A DNA stretch of 64,000 bases from Ruminococcus sp. (GCF_017549005.1 NZ_JAFYYT010000046.1:18326-82325), one strand, 5' to 3'; counted from the stretch's first letter, positions 52,652-61,563 are shown. Numbers and translations: made by a program. The notes: generated by a model from the sequence alone, not told the origin.

Positions 52652-53919
52652 TGAAAATAGCGGATATAATCATTGAATCTGTTAATTCGCTTTGCGAGGC
52701 AGGAATAATCGTTTTTTATCTTTATAAGATCATGAAGCACAAGTTCAGGTATCAGCCTGTGTTCCTGGCGCTTGCTGTTGCCGCTATGTTCGGAATCATA
52801 AACAGTATTACCCTTCTCGGAACCAACGAATGGGTGAGTATAGGAATAACGCTGGTGGCAATGATAATCATGTCGCTGATACTGTTTGAGAGCAGATTAC
52901 GGGACGTCATCTTCTATTCCCTCCTGTTCTGCATAGGTATCATAGCTGCGGAGGTACTGGCGGCAGGAGCCCTTATGCTGCTGAATTTCGGCAATGTGTC
53001 TATACTGGGCATGGGGCGTATTATCGGCATGGCTGCCTCTAAGCTCTTCTGCTTCTGGATAGCAATGTACATTTCCGAGTATCTCAAGCCAAAACAAAGG
53101 GAGATCCCCTTCAAGAACTGGCTTCTTATCATATTTGTTCCGCTTCTTAGCATTATCACGCTCAACGGCATTTATGTCTCAAAAGAGCTTGATCCCCGTA
53201 AAACCGTGATATATCTGGTGTCGGTTGCAGGAATATTACTGCTGAATATATTCGTTTTCGACTTTTTCGACACCTATGCCAATACTATCAAGCTCCAGCT
53301 CATGGAGCAGCGATTGAAGTCGGAGGAAGAGAACTACAAGCTCATAGAGGAAAAATATACCGAGATACGCCAGCTCAAGCATGATTTCAGCAATCAGCTT
53401 GCTGCCGCCAAGAGAATGTTCAGTCAGGGCGAAAGTCCCGAGGCTCTCGATCATCTGGACAAGCTTTATTCCTCGGTAATGTCGGCAGGCGGCGTCTGCT
53501 ATACGGGAATATCCTCCATTGACGCTATCGTCAATATGAAATGGGACCGTTCGCTCCAGCTGGAGCTCCCCTTTACCTGCAAGGTGGTATTCCCCGACAA
53601 AATGGACATAGACGAGCTCCTGCTGTGCAGGATAATCGCAAATCTCCTCGATAACGCCATAGAGGGCGCGGAAAACTCCTCGGCGGAGGATAAATTCGTG
53701 TATATCGCCCTTATTCAGAACAGCAACAAGCTGCGTATCTGCGTTATGAACTCCTCAGACGAGGTGGACGCGGATCATCTGAGAACAAAGAAAAGCGGCT
53801 TTGGTCACGGTATCGGCGTAAACAGCGTCAAAGAGGCGGTGAAGCAGCTTGACGGGATATTCTCCTTCAAGTGGGCTAACGGTATATTTACAGCTGATAT
53901 CATGATAGCATACAAATAA
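52651..53919 (+). CDS. AgrC-like sensor histidine kinase
   Basis: A 422-residue sensor with six or so N-terminal membrane helices (about 1-205), a dimerisation helix, the H-box LKHDFSNQL (His near 250) and a GHKL ATPase domain with NLLDNAIEGAE and GHGIGVNSVKEAV. This is the AgrC/HPK10 architecture that detects cyclic peptides. The ATG overlaps the regulator stop; AGGTGGAG lies upstream. It should phosphorylate the preceding regulator when the peptide made by agrB and agrD is bound. Confidence 0.92.
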   Translation: MKIADIIIESVNSLCEAGIIVFYLYKIMKHKFRYQPVFLALAVAAMFGIINSITLLGTNEWVSIGITLVAMIIMSLILFESRLRDVIFYSLLFCIGIIAAEVLAAGALMLLNFGNVSILGMGRIIGMAASKLFCFWIAMYISEYLKPKQREIPFKNWLLIIFVPLLSIITLNGIYVSKELDPRKTVIYLVSVAGILLLNIFVFDFFDTYANTIKLQLMEQRLKSEEENYKLIEEKYTEIRQLKHDFSNQLAAAKRMFSQGESPEALDHLDKLYSSVMSAGGVCYTGISSIDAIVNMKWDRSLQLELPFTCKVVFPDKMDIDELLLCRIIANLLDNAIEGAENSSAEDKFVYIALIQNSNKLRICVMNSSDEVDADHLRTKKSGFGHGIGVNSVKEAVKQLDGIFSFKWANGIFTADIMIAYK

Positions 53920-53973
53920 TATGAAATCTGCACATTCTGTTACAAAGTATTAACAAAATATGAACAAAAATCG

Positions 53974-54040
53974 CATTTCACGTCTAAAAAATCACATTTC
54001 ACGCTTTAATCTTGATTTGAACGCCCCGATACGATATTAT
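53974..54040 (+). promoter_or_regulatory. agrBD promoter with 21-bp-spaced direct repeats
   Basis: CATTTCACG occurs at 53974-53982 and again at 53995-54003, exactly 21 bases or two helical turns apart. TTGATT (54012-54017), 17 bases and TATTAT (54035-54040) form a promoter directly downstream. Paired direct repeats at this spacing are the usual LytTR operator layout, so positive autoregulation by the AgrA-like protein is likely. Confidence 0.75.
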
Positions 54041-54048
54041 TAGAAGTA

Positions 54049-54118
54049 GTCTGCTCCGTCTGAATGCAGACATCTATCCACGGCAAATGCCGTGGATACT
54101 CCGCTTATTATCGCGGAG
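54049..54118 (+). repeat. Three consecutive hairpins in the agrBD leader
   Basis: GTCTGC/GCAGAC (54049-54071), the near-perfect palindrome ATCCACGGCA...TGCCGTGGAT (54076-54097) and CTCCGC/GCGGAG (54099-54118) follow one another between the promoter and agrB. None is followed by a T-tract. They could protect the mRNA 5' end or control translation. Confidence 0.75.
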
Positions 54119-54175
54119 CTTCGGTATTGTCATCGGGAAAACTACCCCACCCCTGCTGACAAAGAAGGAGTATCC

Positions 54176-54760
54176 GTGATAGAGAAATTAGCCTTGAAAA
54201 CTGCGGTTTTCTTTTCAAATAACAGGATCATCGATTCAGATGATGTGGAAGCCTGTGCTTTCGGACTGGAGATACTGTTCTCCACTGTCATTAATTTTGC
54301 TGTGGTGCTTGCTGTTGCGGTACTCACAAGGGAATTTCTTGCATTTGCGGTCTTTTTTGCTTCATTCATACCTTTCAGGTTGAATGCGGGAGGATTTCAC
54401 GCAAAGACTCATAAAGGCTGTACTGCAGTGCTCGTTGCGGCGCTTCTTTTGTATATAGCGGCGCTGAGGTTCATGCCTGCCACTGCAAAGACTATTTCAG
54501 CGGCGATGTCCCTGATCATCTCCATAATTATCATTTTCAAGTTTGCGCCCGTTGAACATCCCAACAATCCTCTTTCCAACAAATCAAGACATAAACTCAG
54601 GAAAAGATCAATTATACTTTTGTGTATATGGTCTGCGCTCTGTATTTTATTATTTTTTATACGTCCCGGTCTGGCGTTTTATACAGTGTCGGGAGTTTCA
54701 CTTTCAGCTGCTTCAATGCTTGCTGAAAAGATAAAAGTGTCATTGATGAGAGAAAAATAA
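54176..54760 (+). CDS. agrB: AgrB-type autoinducer-processing membrane protease
   Basis: A 194-residue membrane protein. The catalytic His75 and Cys82 lie seven residues apart in RLNAGGFHAKTHKGC, exactly the AgrB arrangement; several hydrophobic helices follow and the PVEHPNNPLS loop is typical. AgrB cuts AgrD and forms the thiolactone ring. Start is GTG at 54176, five bases after AAGAAGGAG; the longer in-frame extension would run into the leader hairpins. agrD follows 20 bases after the stop. Confidence 0.95.
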   Translation: MIEKLALKTAVFFSNNRIIDSDDVEACAFGLEILFSTVINFAVVLAVAVLTREFLAFAVFFASFIPFRLNAGGFHAKTHKGCTAVLVAALLLYIAALRFMPATAKTISAAMSLIISIIIIFKFAPVEHPNNPLSNKSRHKLRKRSIILLCIWSALCILLFFIRPGLAFYTVSGVSLSAASMLAEKIKVSLMREK

Positions 54761-54780
54761 TTGGAAGGAAGGTCATGATC

Positions 54781-54933
54781 ATGAAATTGTTGAGATCGTT
54801 CATGTTGAAATACGGTACAATCATCGCAGTCGCTGCACTCACAACGGGAAAATACGCGGCAAATCAAGCCTGCTGGTTCATTTTCAATCAGCCTAAGGTT
54901 CCCGAAAGTATGAAGAAATACATAAAAGAATAA
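54781..54933 (+). CDS. agrD: AgrD-type cyclic autoinducer peptide precursor
   Basis: A 50-residue precursor. An amphipathic leader (MKLLRSFMLKYGTIIAVAAL) is followed by a core ending NQA-CWFIF and by the conserved recognition tail NQPKVPESMKKYIKE. By analogy with staphylococcal AgrD, cleavage after F35 would give a five-residue thiolactone ring from C31 to F35. The ATG at 54781 has AAGGAAGG eight bases upstream; the ATG at 54775 is too near it. The gene directly follows agrB and precedes a terminator. Confidence 0.93.
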   Translation: MKLLRSFMLKYGTIIAVAALTTGKYAANQACWFIFNQPKVPESMKKYIKE

Positions 54934-54940
54934 AGCAAAA

Positions 54941-54966
54941 GCGCGGAATTGATCCGCGCATTTTTT
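54941..54966 (+). terminator. Terminator of the agr operon
   Basis: GCGCGGA and TCCGCGC pair around five bases and are followed by ATTTTTT. Confidence 0.9.
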
Positions 54967-55012
54967 GTTTATAAGGTTTATTGGGTTGAGTTGATATTTT
55001 GACTTGTCAATT

Positions 55013-55055
55013 ATTGCTTTTTTGTGTACAGAAATTGCTTTTTTCACTGTATAAT
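55013..55055 (+). promoter_or_regulatory. Promoter region of the xylanase-esterase gene
   Basis: ATTGCTTTTTT occurs at 55013-55023 and again at 55034-55044, 21 bases apart. TATAAT lies at 55050-55055, and no good -35 is present at the proper distance, so activation by a factor bound to the repeats is plausible. A leader of about 155 bases follows. Confidence 0.6.
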
Positions 55056-55218
55056 CTTTACAAATCTGTACAAATGGTGTATATTGTAGTTGAAAACGAA
55101 TAATATAGAACGGGAAAACGGGAGATTTTTTATCTTACTTTAACTAAAAAAGGAGGAAAGCCCAAAACACTGATAGGCAAAGAGAAAACAGACAAATGTA
55201 TAATGAGGAGTGATTTTT

Positions 55219-57372
55219 TTGAATTTTAAAAACTTTAAAAGGGCAGTCAGCGGCACAGTTTCCGCGCTTATGGTCGCAGCAAGCTTACCTGCAGCTACAG
55301 CAGTAAATGCTGCCGATCAGCAGACAAGAGGAAACATAGGCGGCTATGACTACGAAATGTGGAACCAGAACGGTCAGGGCAACGCTCAGATGAATCCTTC
55401 GGCAGGCTCTTTCACCTGTTCATGGAGCAACATTGAGAACTTCCTTGCACGTATGGGCAAGAACTTCGACAGCCAGAAGAAAAATTACAAGGCTTTCGGA
55501 AACATTGTCCTCACTTACGACGTTGAGTACACACCTCGCGGAAACTCATATATGTGCGTATACGGCTGGACAAGGAACCCTCTCATGGAGTACTACATAG
55601 TTGAAGGCTGGGGCGACTGGCGTCCACCCGGAAACGACGGCGAGAGAAAAGGCAACGTGACCCTCAACGGCAACACATATGAGATCGCCAAGACAATGCG
55701 TTACAACCAGCCCTCTCTCGATGGTACAGCTACTTTCCCTCAGTACTGGAGCATAAGGACCACAAGCGGTTCTGCAAATAATCAGACAAACTATATGAAG
55801 GGCACTATCGACGTATCCAAGCACTTCGACGCATGGTCGCAGGCAGGACTTGATATGTCAGGTACTCTTTACGAAGTATCTCTCAATATCGAGGGTTACA
55901 GATCAAACGGACAGGCTAACGTCAAGAGCGTAACAGTTACCACGAATGCAGGCGATGACCAGATGGGTCAGGAGTCTCAGGGCGGCGGCAATGCAGGCGG
56001 CGGACAGGGCGGCTTCGACTTCGGACAAGGCGGCGGCCAGCAGGGCGGCTTCGACATGGGCAACTTCGACTGGAGTCAGTTCCAGGGCGGCGGCGGACAA
56101 GGCGGCTTTGACTTTGGTCAGGGCGGCGGTCAGCAGGGCGGCTTTGACTTCGGACAGGGCGGCGGCCAGCAAGGCGGCTTCGACTGGAGCCAGTTCCAGG
56201 GCGGCGGTCAGCAGGGCGGCTTTGATTTCGGACAGGGAGGCGGCCAGCAGGGCGGCTTCGGCGGCGACAACGGCGGCCAGCAGCAGGGCGGCAATAACGG
56301 CGGCGGTGCTGCAGCTACAGACAAGCTCATAAAGATAATGCCCGTCGGCGACTCTATCACCAACGGTGACGGAGAGCAGGGCGGTTACAGAAAGTACCTC
56401 TACGACGCTCTCACAAAGAAGGGCTATAAGATAGATATGGTAGGTCCCAACGGCAGAAACAGCGCTTCAGCCAACGGAATCACATATGACGACAATCACG
56501 CAGGCTACAGCGGATATCAGATAAAGGAAGTTCCAAGCTGGGGACAGCAGCAGGGCGGCAAGGGCAGCTTATACAACGAGCTCAAGAACGCCAATGCTGT
56601 TAAACAGGCTCAGCCTGATATCATACTTCTCATGATCGGTACAAACGACCTGACAGCTAACCGCTCAATGGACGCTTGTGCTTCCGACCTCCGCGCAATG
56701 CTTGATTATATGCTTGCAGATATGCCATCTGACGGCATGATCTTCCTCTGCTCAGTTCCCGAGCATACAGCTTACGGCGGAAATACTCAGAAAATAGGCA
56801 ACTACAACAACACCGTAAAGCAGGTTGCTGAGGAGTACGCAGGCAAGGGCAAGAACGTAAAGTTCGCAGACGTTCACGGCTGTCTTGACGGCATGAACGA
56901 TATCGGCGGCGACCAGCTCCACCCCAACGGCGGCGGCTACAAGAAGATAGGCAACTTCTTCGCAGGAGTCATCGAGGATTATGTAGCAGCTTCTGCACCT
57001 GTAGTTACAACAACAACTACTACGACTACAACCACAACTACTACCACTACAACTACAACAACGACAACAACTACTACCACAACTACCGCAGAACCTACAA
57101 CAACAACTACTACAACTACAGCAGAGCCTGAATTAAAGATGACAAAGGCAGGCGACGTAAACTGCGACGGCGAGCTCGATATGGGCGACGCAGTCCTCAT
57201 CATGCAGTCACTTGCAAACCCCAACAAGTACGGCGTAGGCGGTACTGACAAGAACGCTCTCACAGAGCAGGGCAAGGTAAACGGTGACGTTTATACCGAA
57301 TCCAAGGGACTTACGTCAAATGACGCTCTCAAGATACAGCAGTTCCTGCTTGGTATTATCAAAAGCTTATAA
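55219..57372 (+). CDS. Secreted GH11 xylanase - CE3 acetyl xylan esterase - dockerin
   Basis: A 717-residue cellulosomal enzyme. A signal peptide (about 1-31) is followed by a GH11 domain to about 243 with catalytic Glu in LMEYYIVEGWG and in LNIEGYRSNG. A Gly/Gln/Phe/Asp-rich linker spans about 244-365. A CE3/SGNH esterase (about 369-590) has GDSIT, GTND and DQLHPN. A Thr-only linker leads to a dockerin (GDVNCDGELDMGDAVLIMQSL and a second calcium repeat TSNDALKIQQFLLG). It removes xylan chains and their acetyl groups within a cellulosome. TTG at 55219 is used, with GAGGAG nine bases upstream. Confidence 0.93.
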   Translation: MNFKNFKRAVSGTVSALMVAASLPAATAVNAADQQTRGNIGGYDYEMWNQNGQGNAQMNPSAGSFTCSWSNIENFLARMGKNFDSQKKNYKAFGNIVLTYDVEYTPRGNSYMCVYGWTRNPLMEYYIVEGWGDWRPPGNDGERKGNVTLNGNTYEIAKTMRYNQPSLDGTATFPQYWSIRTTSGSANNQTNYMKGTIDVSKHFDAWSQAGLDMSGTLYEVSLNIEGYRSNGQANVKSVTVTTNAGDDQMGQESQGGGNAGGGQGGFDFGQGGGQQGGFDMGNFDWSQFQGGGGQGGFDFGQGGGQQGGFDFGQGGGQQGGFDWSQFQGGGQQGGFDFGQGGGQQGGFGGDNGGQQQGGNNGGGAAATDKLIKIMPVGDSITNGDGEQGGYRKYLYDALTKKGYKIDMVGPNGRNSASANGITYDDNHAGYSGYQIKEVPSWGQQQGGKGSLYNELKNANAVKQAQPDIILLMIGTNDLTANRSMDACASDLRAMLDYMLADMPSDGMIFLCSVPEHTAYGGNTQKIGNYNNTVKQVAEEYAGKGKNVKFADVHGCLDGMNDIGGDQLHPNGGGYKKIGNFFAGVIEDYVAASAPVVTTTTTTTTTTTTTTTTTTTTTTTTTTTAEPTTTTTTTTAEPELKMTKAGDVNCDGELDMGDAVLIMQSLANPNKYGVGGTDKNALTEQGKVNGDVYTESKGLTSNDALKIQQFLLGIIKSL
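55975..56310 (+). repeat. Coding repeats for the Gly/Gln/Phe-Asp linker
   Basis: Repeats encoding GQQGGFDFGQGG occur about six times, with two FDWSQFQGG variants. The region links the GH11 and CE3 domains and is unusual among cellulosomal linkers, which are mostly Thr/Pro-rich. A second low-complexity stretch, ACA/ACT codons for about 30 Thr, lies at 57003-57122. Confidence 0.9.
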
Positions 57373-57395
57373 GACATAATTTACCCTATACCGGG

Positions 57396-57432
57396 AAAAG
57401 GCATAAAGAATTTACTTCTTTATGCCTTTTTT
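57396..57432 (+). terminator. Intrinsic terminator after the xylanase-esterase gene
   Basis: AAAAGGCATAAAGAA pairs with TTCTTTATGCCTTTT around TTTAC, followed by further T. Confidence 0.9.
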
Positions 57433-57441
57433 CTTTTGATA

Positions 57442-57497
57442 GTGACAATACTCACTTGATAGGTGACAAATCTCACGCAGAAAGTGACAAATGACAC
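57442..57497 (+). promoter_or_regulatory. Three 21-bp-spaced operator repeats before the Ig-like gene
   Basis: GTGACAA begins at 57442, 57463 and 57484, exactly 21 bases apart. Each is followed by a TCAC- or ACAC-type half-site, so the unit is GTGA-N6-TCAC (GTGACAATACTCAC, GTGACAAATCTCAC, GTGACAAATGACAC). This is an array for a dimeric activator on one face of the helix. A TATCAT/CATAAT -10-like stretch lies near 57520 and a leader with AAAGGAGG but no gene follows. Confidence 0.7.
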
Positions 57498-57649
57498 GTT
57501 CCAAACGGCTTCCGTATGTGATATCATAATGACAGTGAAGAACACGGATAACAAAATTCAAAAAAGGAGGTGAAAACTCAGGGGGTAACTGTTATCCGGT
57601 AACGTTCACAGGTGGATATCAAAAATTTATTTTAACGGAGGTTGTTATT

Positions 57650-60517
57650 ATGAAAAAGTATTCAAAGAAAATGCTGGCATTATTACTGGGAGCTATGACT
57701 CTGCAGAATGGTATCACAACTGTTTCGGCAAGTGCAGCTGAAACAATTTCACGCCAATCAGAATTAAGAACAGTCGCATTTGAAGAAACCGAACCTGATT
57801 TTTCCGAGGACGAACAGATGCTGTTCAAAAATGGCGGTATCAGACCTTCTTCCGTAAACGGTCTGAACACGGAGCCTATCTTCACAATGCCGTCTTCCGC
57901 TGAAAGAGGTCCTTACGCTATCGTTATAACAGGGAAGAAGAAGCAGAAGTTTGAACCCGAGATAGAGCATGAGGCAGGCTTAGGAAAGAAAAAGACCAAA
58001 GAATATGAAGAGCTGTGCAATCAGATAGACGCCGCTCTCGAAAATGGTCCTGTTCTCTTCTGTGTGGGTGTCACAGAAGCTGACGCAGAAAAGATTGCCA
58101 CTATCCTTTCCCGTGATTACGAGCTTGAGATAGTCGGAAGAAAAGGCAACATTTCTGTAAGCGTTACCAATGATAAGGACGCGTACATACTGAAATACGG
58201 CGAGTCCGTGGAGCTCGGCGTTGAAGTAACGGGCGGCTTCGGTACACTTTCTTATCAGTGGTACAAGGACGGTTCGGCGGTAAGGGGCGCGACTTCCGCA
58301 GTATATACAGCTTCAGAGGTCGGCAGTTACACCTGCAAGGTTACCGATTATATCGGCTTCAAAGCCACATCAAAGGCTGTCAATATCGTATCAACACTGT
58401 CATTCACAAAGCTTCCCGATGATATCTTCATCGCAAAGGGCGGAAGCGGAGAGATGTCGGTAGAGATATCGGGCGGACTTGCTCCGTATACCTATCAGTG
58501 GTACAAGGACGGCGCAGAGATAGCCGATTCCGATTCCGCGTCATATACCGTTACAGCCGCAGGCAGGTACAACTGCAAGGTAACTGACTCCCTCGGTCAG
58601 GAGATAACGGGAAGATACGGAACGGTCTATGTTGCCGAGGATCTGGTCCTCACCACCGATCTCAGTGATAAGGAGATCATGCCTGCAAGCGGAGTAGTGC
58701 TAAAGGTCGCTGCAAAGGGCGGATACGGAACATACTCCTATCAGTGGTACAAGAACGGTTCAGCTGTAAGCGGAGCAACAAGTCAGAGCTACGGCACTAC
58801 AACAGCAGGAAGCTATTATTGTATCGTTTCCGACAATTTGGGACAGTCCGTAAAGAGCAGGACCTGCGAGGTCATTGCAAAGCTTGCTGTTACTTCACAG
58901 CCTCAGTCAAGGACAGTGGTTAGCGGAAAGACAGCTGCCCTCTCAGTCAGCGTAAGCGGCGGCAAAACACCTTATACATATCAGTGGTACAGGAACGGTT
59001 CGGCTGTAAGCGGAGCAAATTCAAGTACTTACAATGCTTCTTCTTCGGGCAATTACTACTGCCTTATCAAGGACGCTTCAGGACAGAGCATTACTACAAA
59101 TACAGCTATAGTTACAGTTGCAAACGCTATATCCATCACATCACAGACTCAGAATTACCCCGTACTTTCACCGGGCGGAACAGTTTCACTCAAGGTATAT
59201 GCAAGCGGCGGCTATGGAACTCTCAAGTATCAGTGGTACAAGGGCAACGGCACAGCTGTAAGCGGAGCTGACAGCTATATGTACAGCGCAACAGCGGCAG
59301 GCATATATTACTGCAAGATAACGGACGAACTGGGACAGTATAAGTATTCAAGCAATATCACCGTAGTAAACAAGCTTGCTATCTCTTCACAGTCAGGAAA
59401 CGTAAGTATCAACAGCGACAGCAGTACTACACTTTCAGTTATCATGACAGGCGGCTACGGAACTCTCAAGTATCAGTGGTACAAGAGCAATGGTACGGCT
59501 ATAAGCGGCGCTACATCAAGAACTTACACCACAGGTACGGCAGGAACATACTACTGCAAGATAACAGACCAGGCAAATCAGACAGTATATTCAGCAAACA
59601 AGACAGTAACAGTTATCACATACCGTATCACATCACAGCCTAAGAGCGGCGTTATCGCTTCCGACAAGGGCTACAAGCTCTCAGTAGGAGTAACAGGCGG
59701 TAAGACTCCGTATAAGTACACATGGAGAAAGGACGGCGGCTATATAGGCAATACAGCTGGCCTCACAGCATATGAGCCTGGTAAGTACTACTGCACTATC
59801 GTTGACGCAGACGGCAAGACGCTCACAAGCGACACAGTTACACTTAAAAAGGATTACCTCAGATTTACAAACACTTTCCCCGTATATGCAGTAAGAGAAG
59901 GCAATTACTACCACCTCAAGGCAAGTGCGGCAGGCGGCTCCGGTAATTATTATTACTACTACTGGCAGAAAATGGCAGCAGGCACGAATGAGTGGGTATA
60001 CACAGACTGTCACGACCCCGAGCTCTACGTATATGCAGGCACATCAAAGGGTGATATCTACAGATGCTGCATTACCTGCGAGCATTCTTACGAACCCGGA
60101 TATGCATATCTCTGGGGACCAAGAGTATACATTGCCGATCCTATGACTATTACAACAAAGACATGGTTCGGCAGCACATACGGTTTCCTTACAGTAAATG
60201 GCAAGGAAGGCTTCGGTCCTTATACCGTCAAGTGGTACAAGAGAACTGCGGAGGACAGAGAAAACTACAAGGCGGCAAAGCTTATATCGACAACTTACGC
60301 AAACGATATCTCAACTATCAACTACACGGTATATAAGAGCAGGACAACATCGGGAACATATACATATTACGTAGATTACTTCAATTCGATATGGGATTAC
60401 GGAAAAAAATCCTATAAAGCTGATAATTTTGACCTGTACACTTGTGAAATAACAGATGCAACAGGTACGACTGTAAAAACTTCGGAATTCTATGTAAGCA
60501 CAAGCATATTCAACTGA
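57650..60517 (+). CDS. Large secreted Ig-like repeat protein
   Basis: A 955-residue protein with a signal peptide (about 1-30, ending TVSASAAET). After a 140-residue N-terminal domain come seven clear Ig-like repeats from about residue 165, each with YQWYKDG and a SGxYYCKITD-type Cys-bearing end, and two more divergent ones toward the C-terminus. No dockerin, sortase signal, SLH or catalytic domain is visible. Such repeats usually bind carbohydrate or other cell surfaces. GGAGG lies nine bases before the ATG. Its promoter carries the 21-base operator array, next to the cellulosomal enzyme gene. Confidence 0.87.
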   Translation: MKKYSKKMLALLLGAMTLQNGITTVSASAAETISRQSELRTVAFEETEPDFSEDEQMLFKNGGIRPSSVNGLNTEPIFTMPSSAERGPYAIVITGKKKQKFEPEIEHEAGLGKKKTKEYEELCNQIDAALENGPVLFCVGVTEADAEKIATILSRDYELEIVGRKGNISVSVTNDKDAYILKYGESVELGVEVTGGFGTLSYQWYKDGSAVRGATSAVYTASEVGSYTCKVTDYIGFKATSKAVNIVSTLSFTKLPDDIFIAKGGSGEMSVEISGGLAPYTYQWYKDGAEIADSDSASYTVTAAGRYNCKVTDSLGQEITGRYGTVYVAEDLVLTTDLSDKEIMPASGVVLKVAAKGGYGTYSYQWYKNGSAVSGATSQSYGTTTAGSYYCIVSDNLGQSVKSRTCEVIAKLAVTSQPQSRTVVSGKTAALSVSVSGGKTPYTYQWYRNGSAVSGANSSTYNASSSGNYYCLIKDASGQSITTNTAIVTVANAISITSQTQNYPVLSPGGTVSLKVYASGGYGTLKYQWYKGNGTAVSGADSYMYSATAAGIYYCKITDELGQYKYSSNITVVNKLAISSQSGNVSINSDSSTTLSVIMTGGYGTLKYQWYKSNGTAISGATSRTYTTGTAGTYYCKITDQANQTVYSANKTVTVITYRITSQPKSGVIASDKGYKLSVGVTGGKTPYKYTWRKDGGYIGNTAGLTAYEPGKYYCTIVDADGKTLTSDTVTLKKDYLRFTNTFPVYAVREGNYYHLKASAAGGSGNYYYYYWQKMAAGTNEWVYTDCHDPELYVYAGTSKGDIYRCCITCEHSYEPGYAYLWGPRVYIADPMTITTKTWFGSTYGFLTVNGKEGFGPYTVKWYKRTAEDRENYKAAKLISTTYANDISTINYTVYKSRTTSGTYTYYVDYFNSIWDYGKKSYKADNFDLYTCEITDATGTTVKTSEFYVSTSIFN

Positions 60518-60536
60518 TAATCAAACAGCAATAATG

Positions 60537-60575
60537 ACCTCTCCCCGAACCGCAATGGTCCGGGGAGAGGTTTTT
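60537..60575. terminator. Bidirectional terminator between convergent genes
   Basis: ACCTCTCCCCG (60537-60547) and CGGGGAGAGGT (60561-60571) pair perfectly, followed by T on the plus strand. Confidence 0.85.
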
Positions 60576-60628
60576 ATGTCTTTAGCTGTATTATTGCCTA
60601 AGGGCGATATATCATGCGTATTTGCTGA

Positions 60629-61531
60629 TTAACCTTTTATCTTCGATACCATGATGTCGTATTCCTCACGGCTCTTTTTTAATAAAGCATAGTCGTGAGC
60701 TCCGCCCTTTTTCTCGAAATAAGTGAAAGGGTGTCCCTCTTTTTTCATTTTTGCGGCAAAACGCCTTGCGGGAATGTTCATCATATCATGAGTTCCAGAA
60801 AACATTGTTATATGCGGGAGCTCCCTGATACTGCCCTTTGTGGCGTCAGCCCTGTATTCGCTCACGTCCAGGTCGCCGAGCCACAGCTCGCTTATCTTGC
60901 TTACGGGGAAGAGTCCCAGGATAGCGTCGTTCTTTTTTATATATTCCGCCCTTTTCTGCTCTTTTTCGTTCATTTCTCCGATTATGAAGCCCGGAGAGAT
61001 AAGAATTATCTCGTTTGCAAGTGGGAGTCCCCTGTCTCTTGCGAGCATTGACAAGGAAAGGGAAAGAGTTCCGCCTGCGGAGTCCCCTATTATGGTCACA
61101 TCTTCGGGACGGCTGTTTTTCATGAGTTCCCTGTAGACCTCCATGAGCATTATATGGCACTCCTTGGCGTTGCTCTCGGGGACCATAGGGTACTCGGGAA
61201 ATATTATCTCACAGCCCGTATCTCTTGCAAGGCGCTGACAAAGTCTCCAGTGCAGGGGCAGGGCTTCGAGGAAAAAACCTCCTCCGTGTATAAACAGGAC
61301 CTTTTTATTGCTCCTGTTGTTTTTGTCTCTTACTATGTAGTATAAACCGCCTTTTACTCTGCGTTTTTTAATGTCCATTTTTGCTTTTACGCTTTTGGGC
61401 GGAGCAGAGTTCTGAGGGAGCTTTTTTTTCAGCTTTGCAAGTCCTTCGGCAAATTCGGGATTATCGAGTTTTGTAAGCGCGATGAAGTCCCTCATGGAAA
61501 AACGTATCAGCTTTTTTAATATAAAATTCAT
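60629..61531 (-). CDS. Alpha/beta hydrolase of the hormone-sensitive-lipase group
   Basis: A 300-residue esterase/lipase-like enzyme. The oxyanion motif is HGGGFF, the nucleophile elbow GDSAGGTLSLSL, the acid lies in FSGTHDMM and the His in KKGGAHDYALL. The N-terminus is basic and hydrophobic (ILKKLIRFSMRDFIALTK) but is not a clear signal peptide. It probably hydrolyses short-chain esters. The flavodoxin gene ends 32 bases upstream on the same strand. Confidence 0.88.
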   Translation of the reverse strand: MNFILKKLIRFSMRDFIALTKLDNPEFAEGLAKLKKKLPQNSAPPKSVKAKMDIKKRRVKGGLYYIVRDKNNRSNKKVLFIHGGGFFLEALPLHWRLCQRLARDTGCEIIFPEYPMVPESNAKECHIMLMEVYRELMKNSRPEDVTIIGDSAGGTLSLSLSMLARDRGLPLANEIILISPGFIIGEMNEKEQKRAEYIKKNDAILGLFPVSKISELWLGDLDVSEYRADATKGSIRELPHITMFSGTHDMMNIPARRFAAKMKKEGHPFTYFEKKGGAHDYALLKKSREEYDIMVSKIKG

Positions 61532-61563
61532 GAATAGCGTCCTTTTGTAAGAATTTCCTGATA

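Noticed and set aside
56979-57275. A minus-strand frame encoding a poly-Val tract
   Set aside because: It is the antisense of the poly-Thr linker and dockerin coding region.
57442-57497. The three 21-base repeats as a CRISPR or recombination array
   Set aside because: Units are short, have no unique spacers and sit directly in a promoter region.
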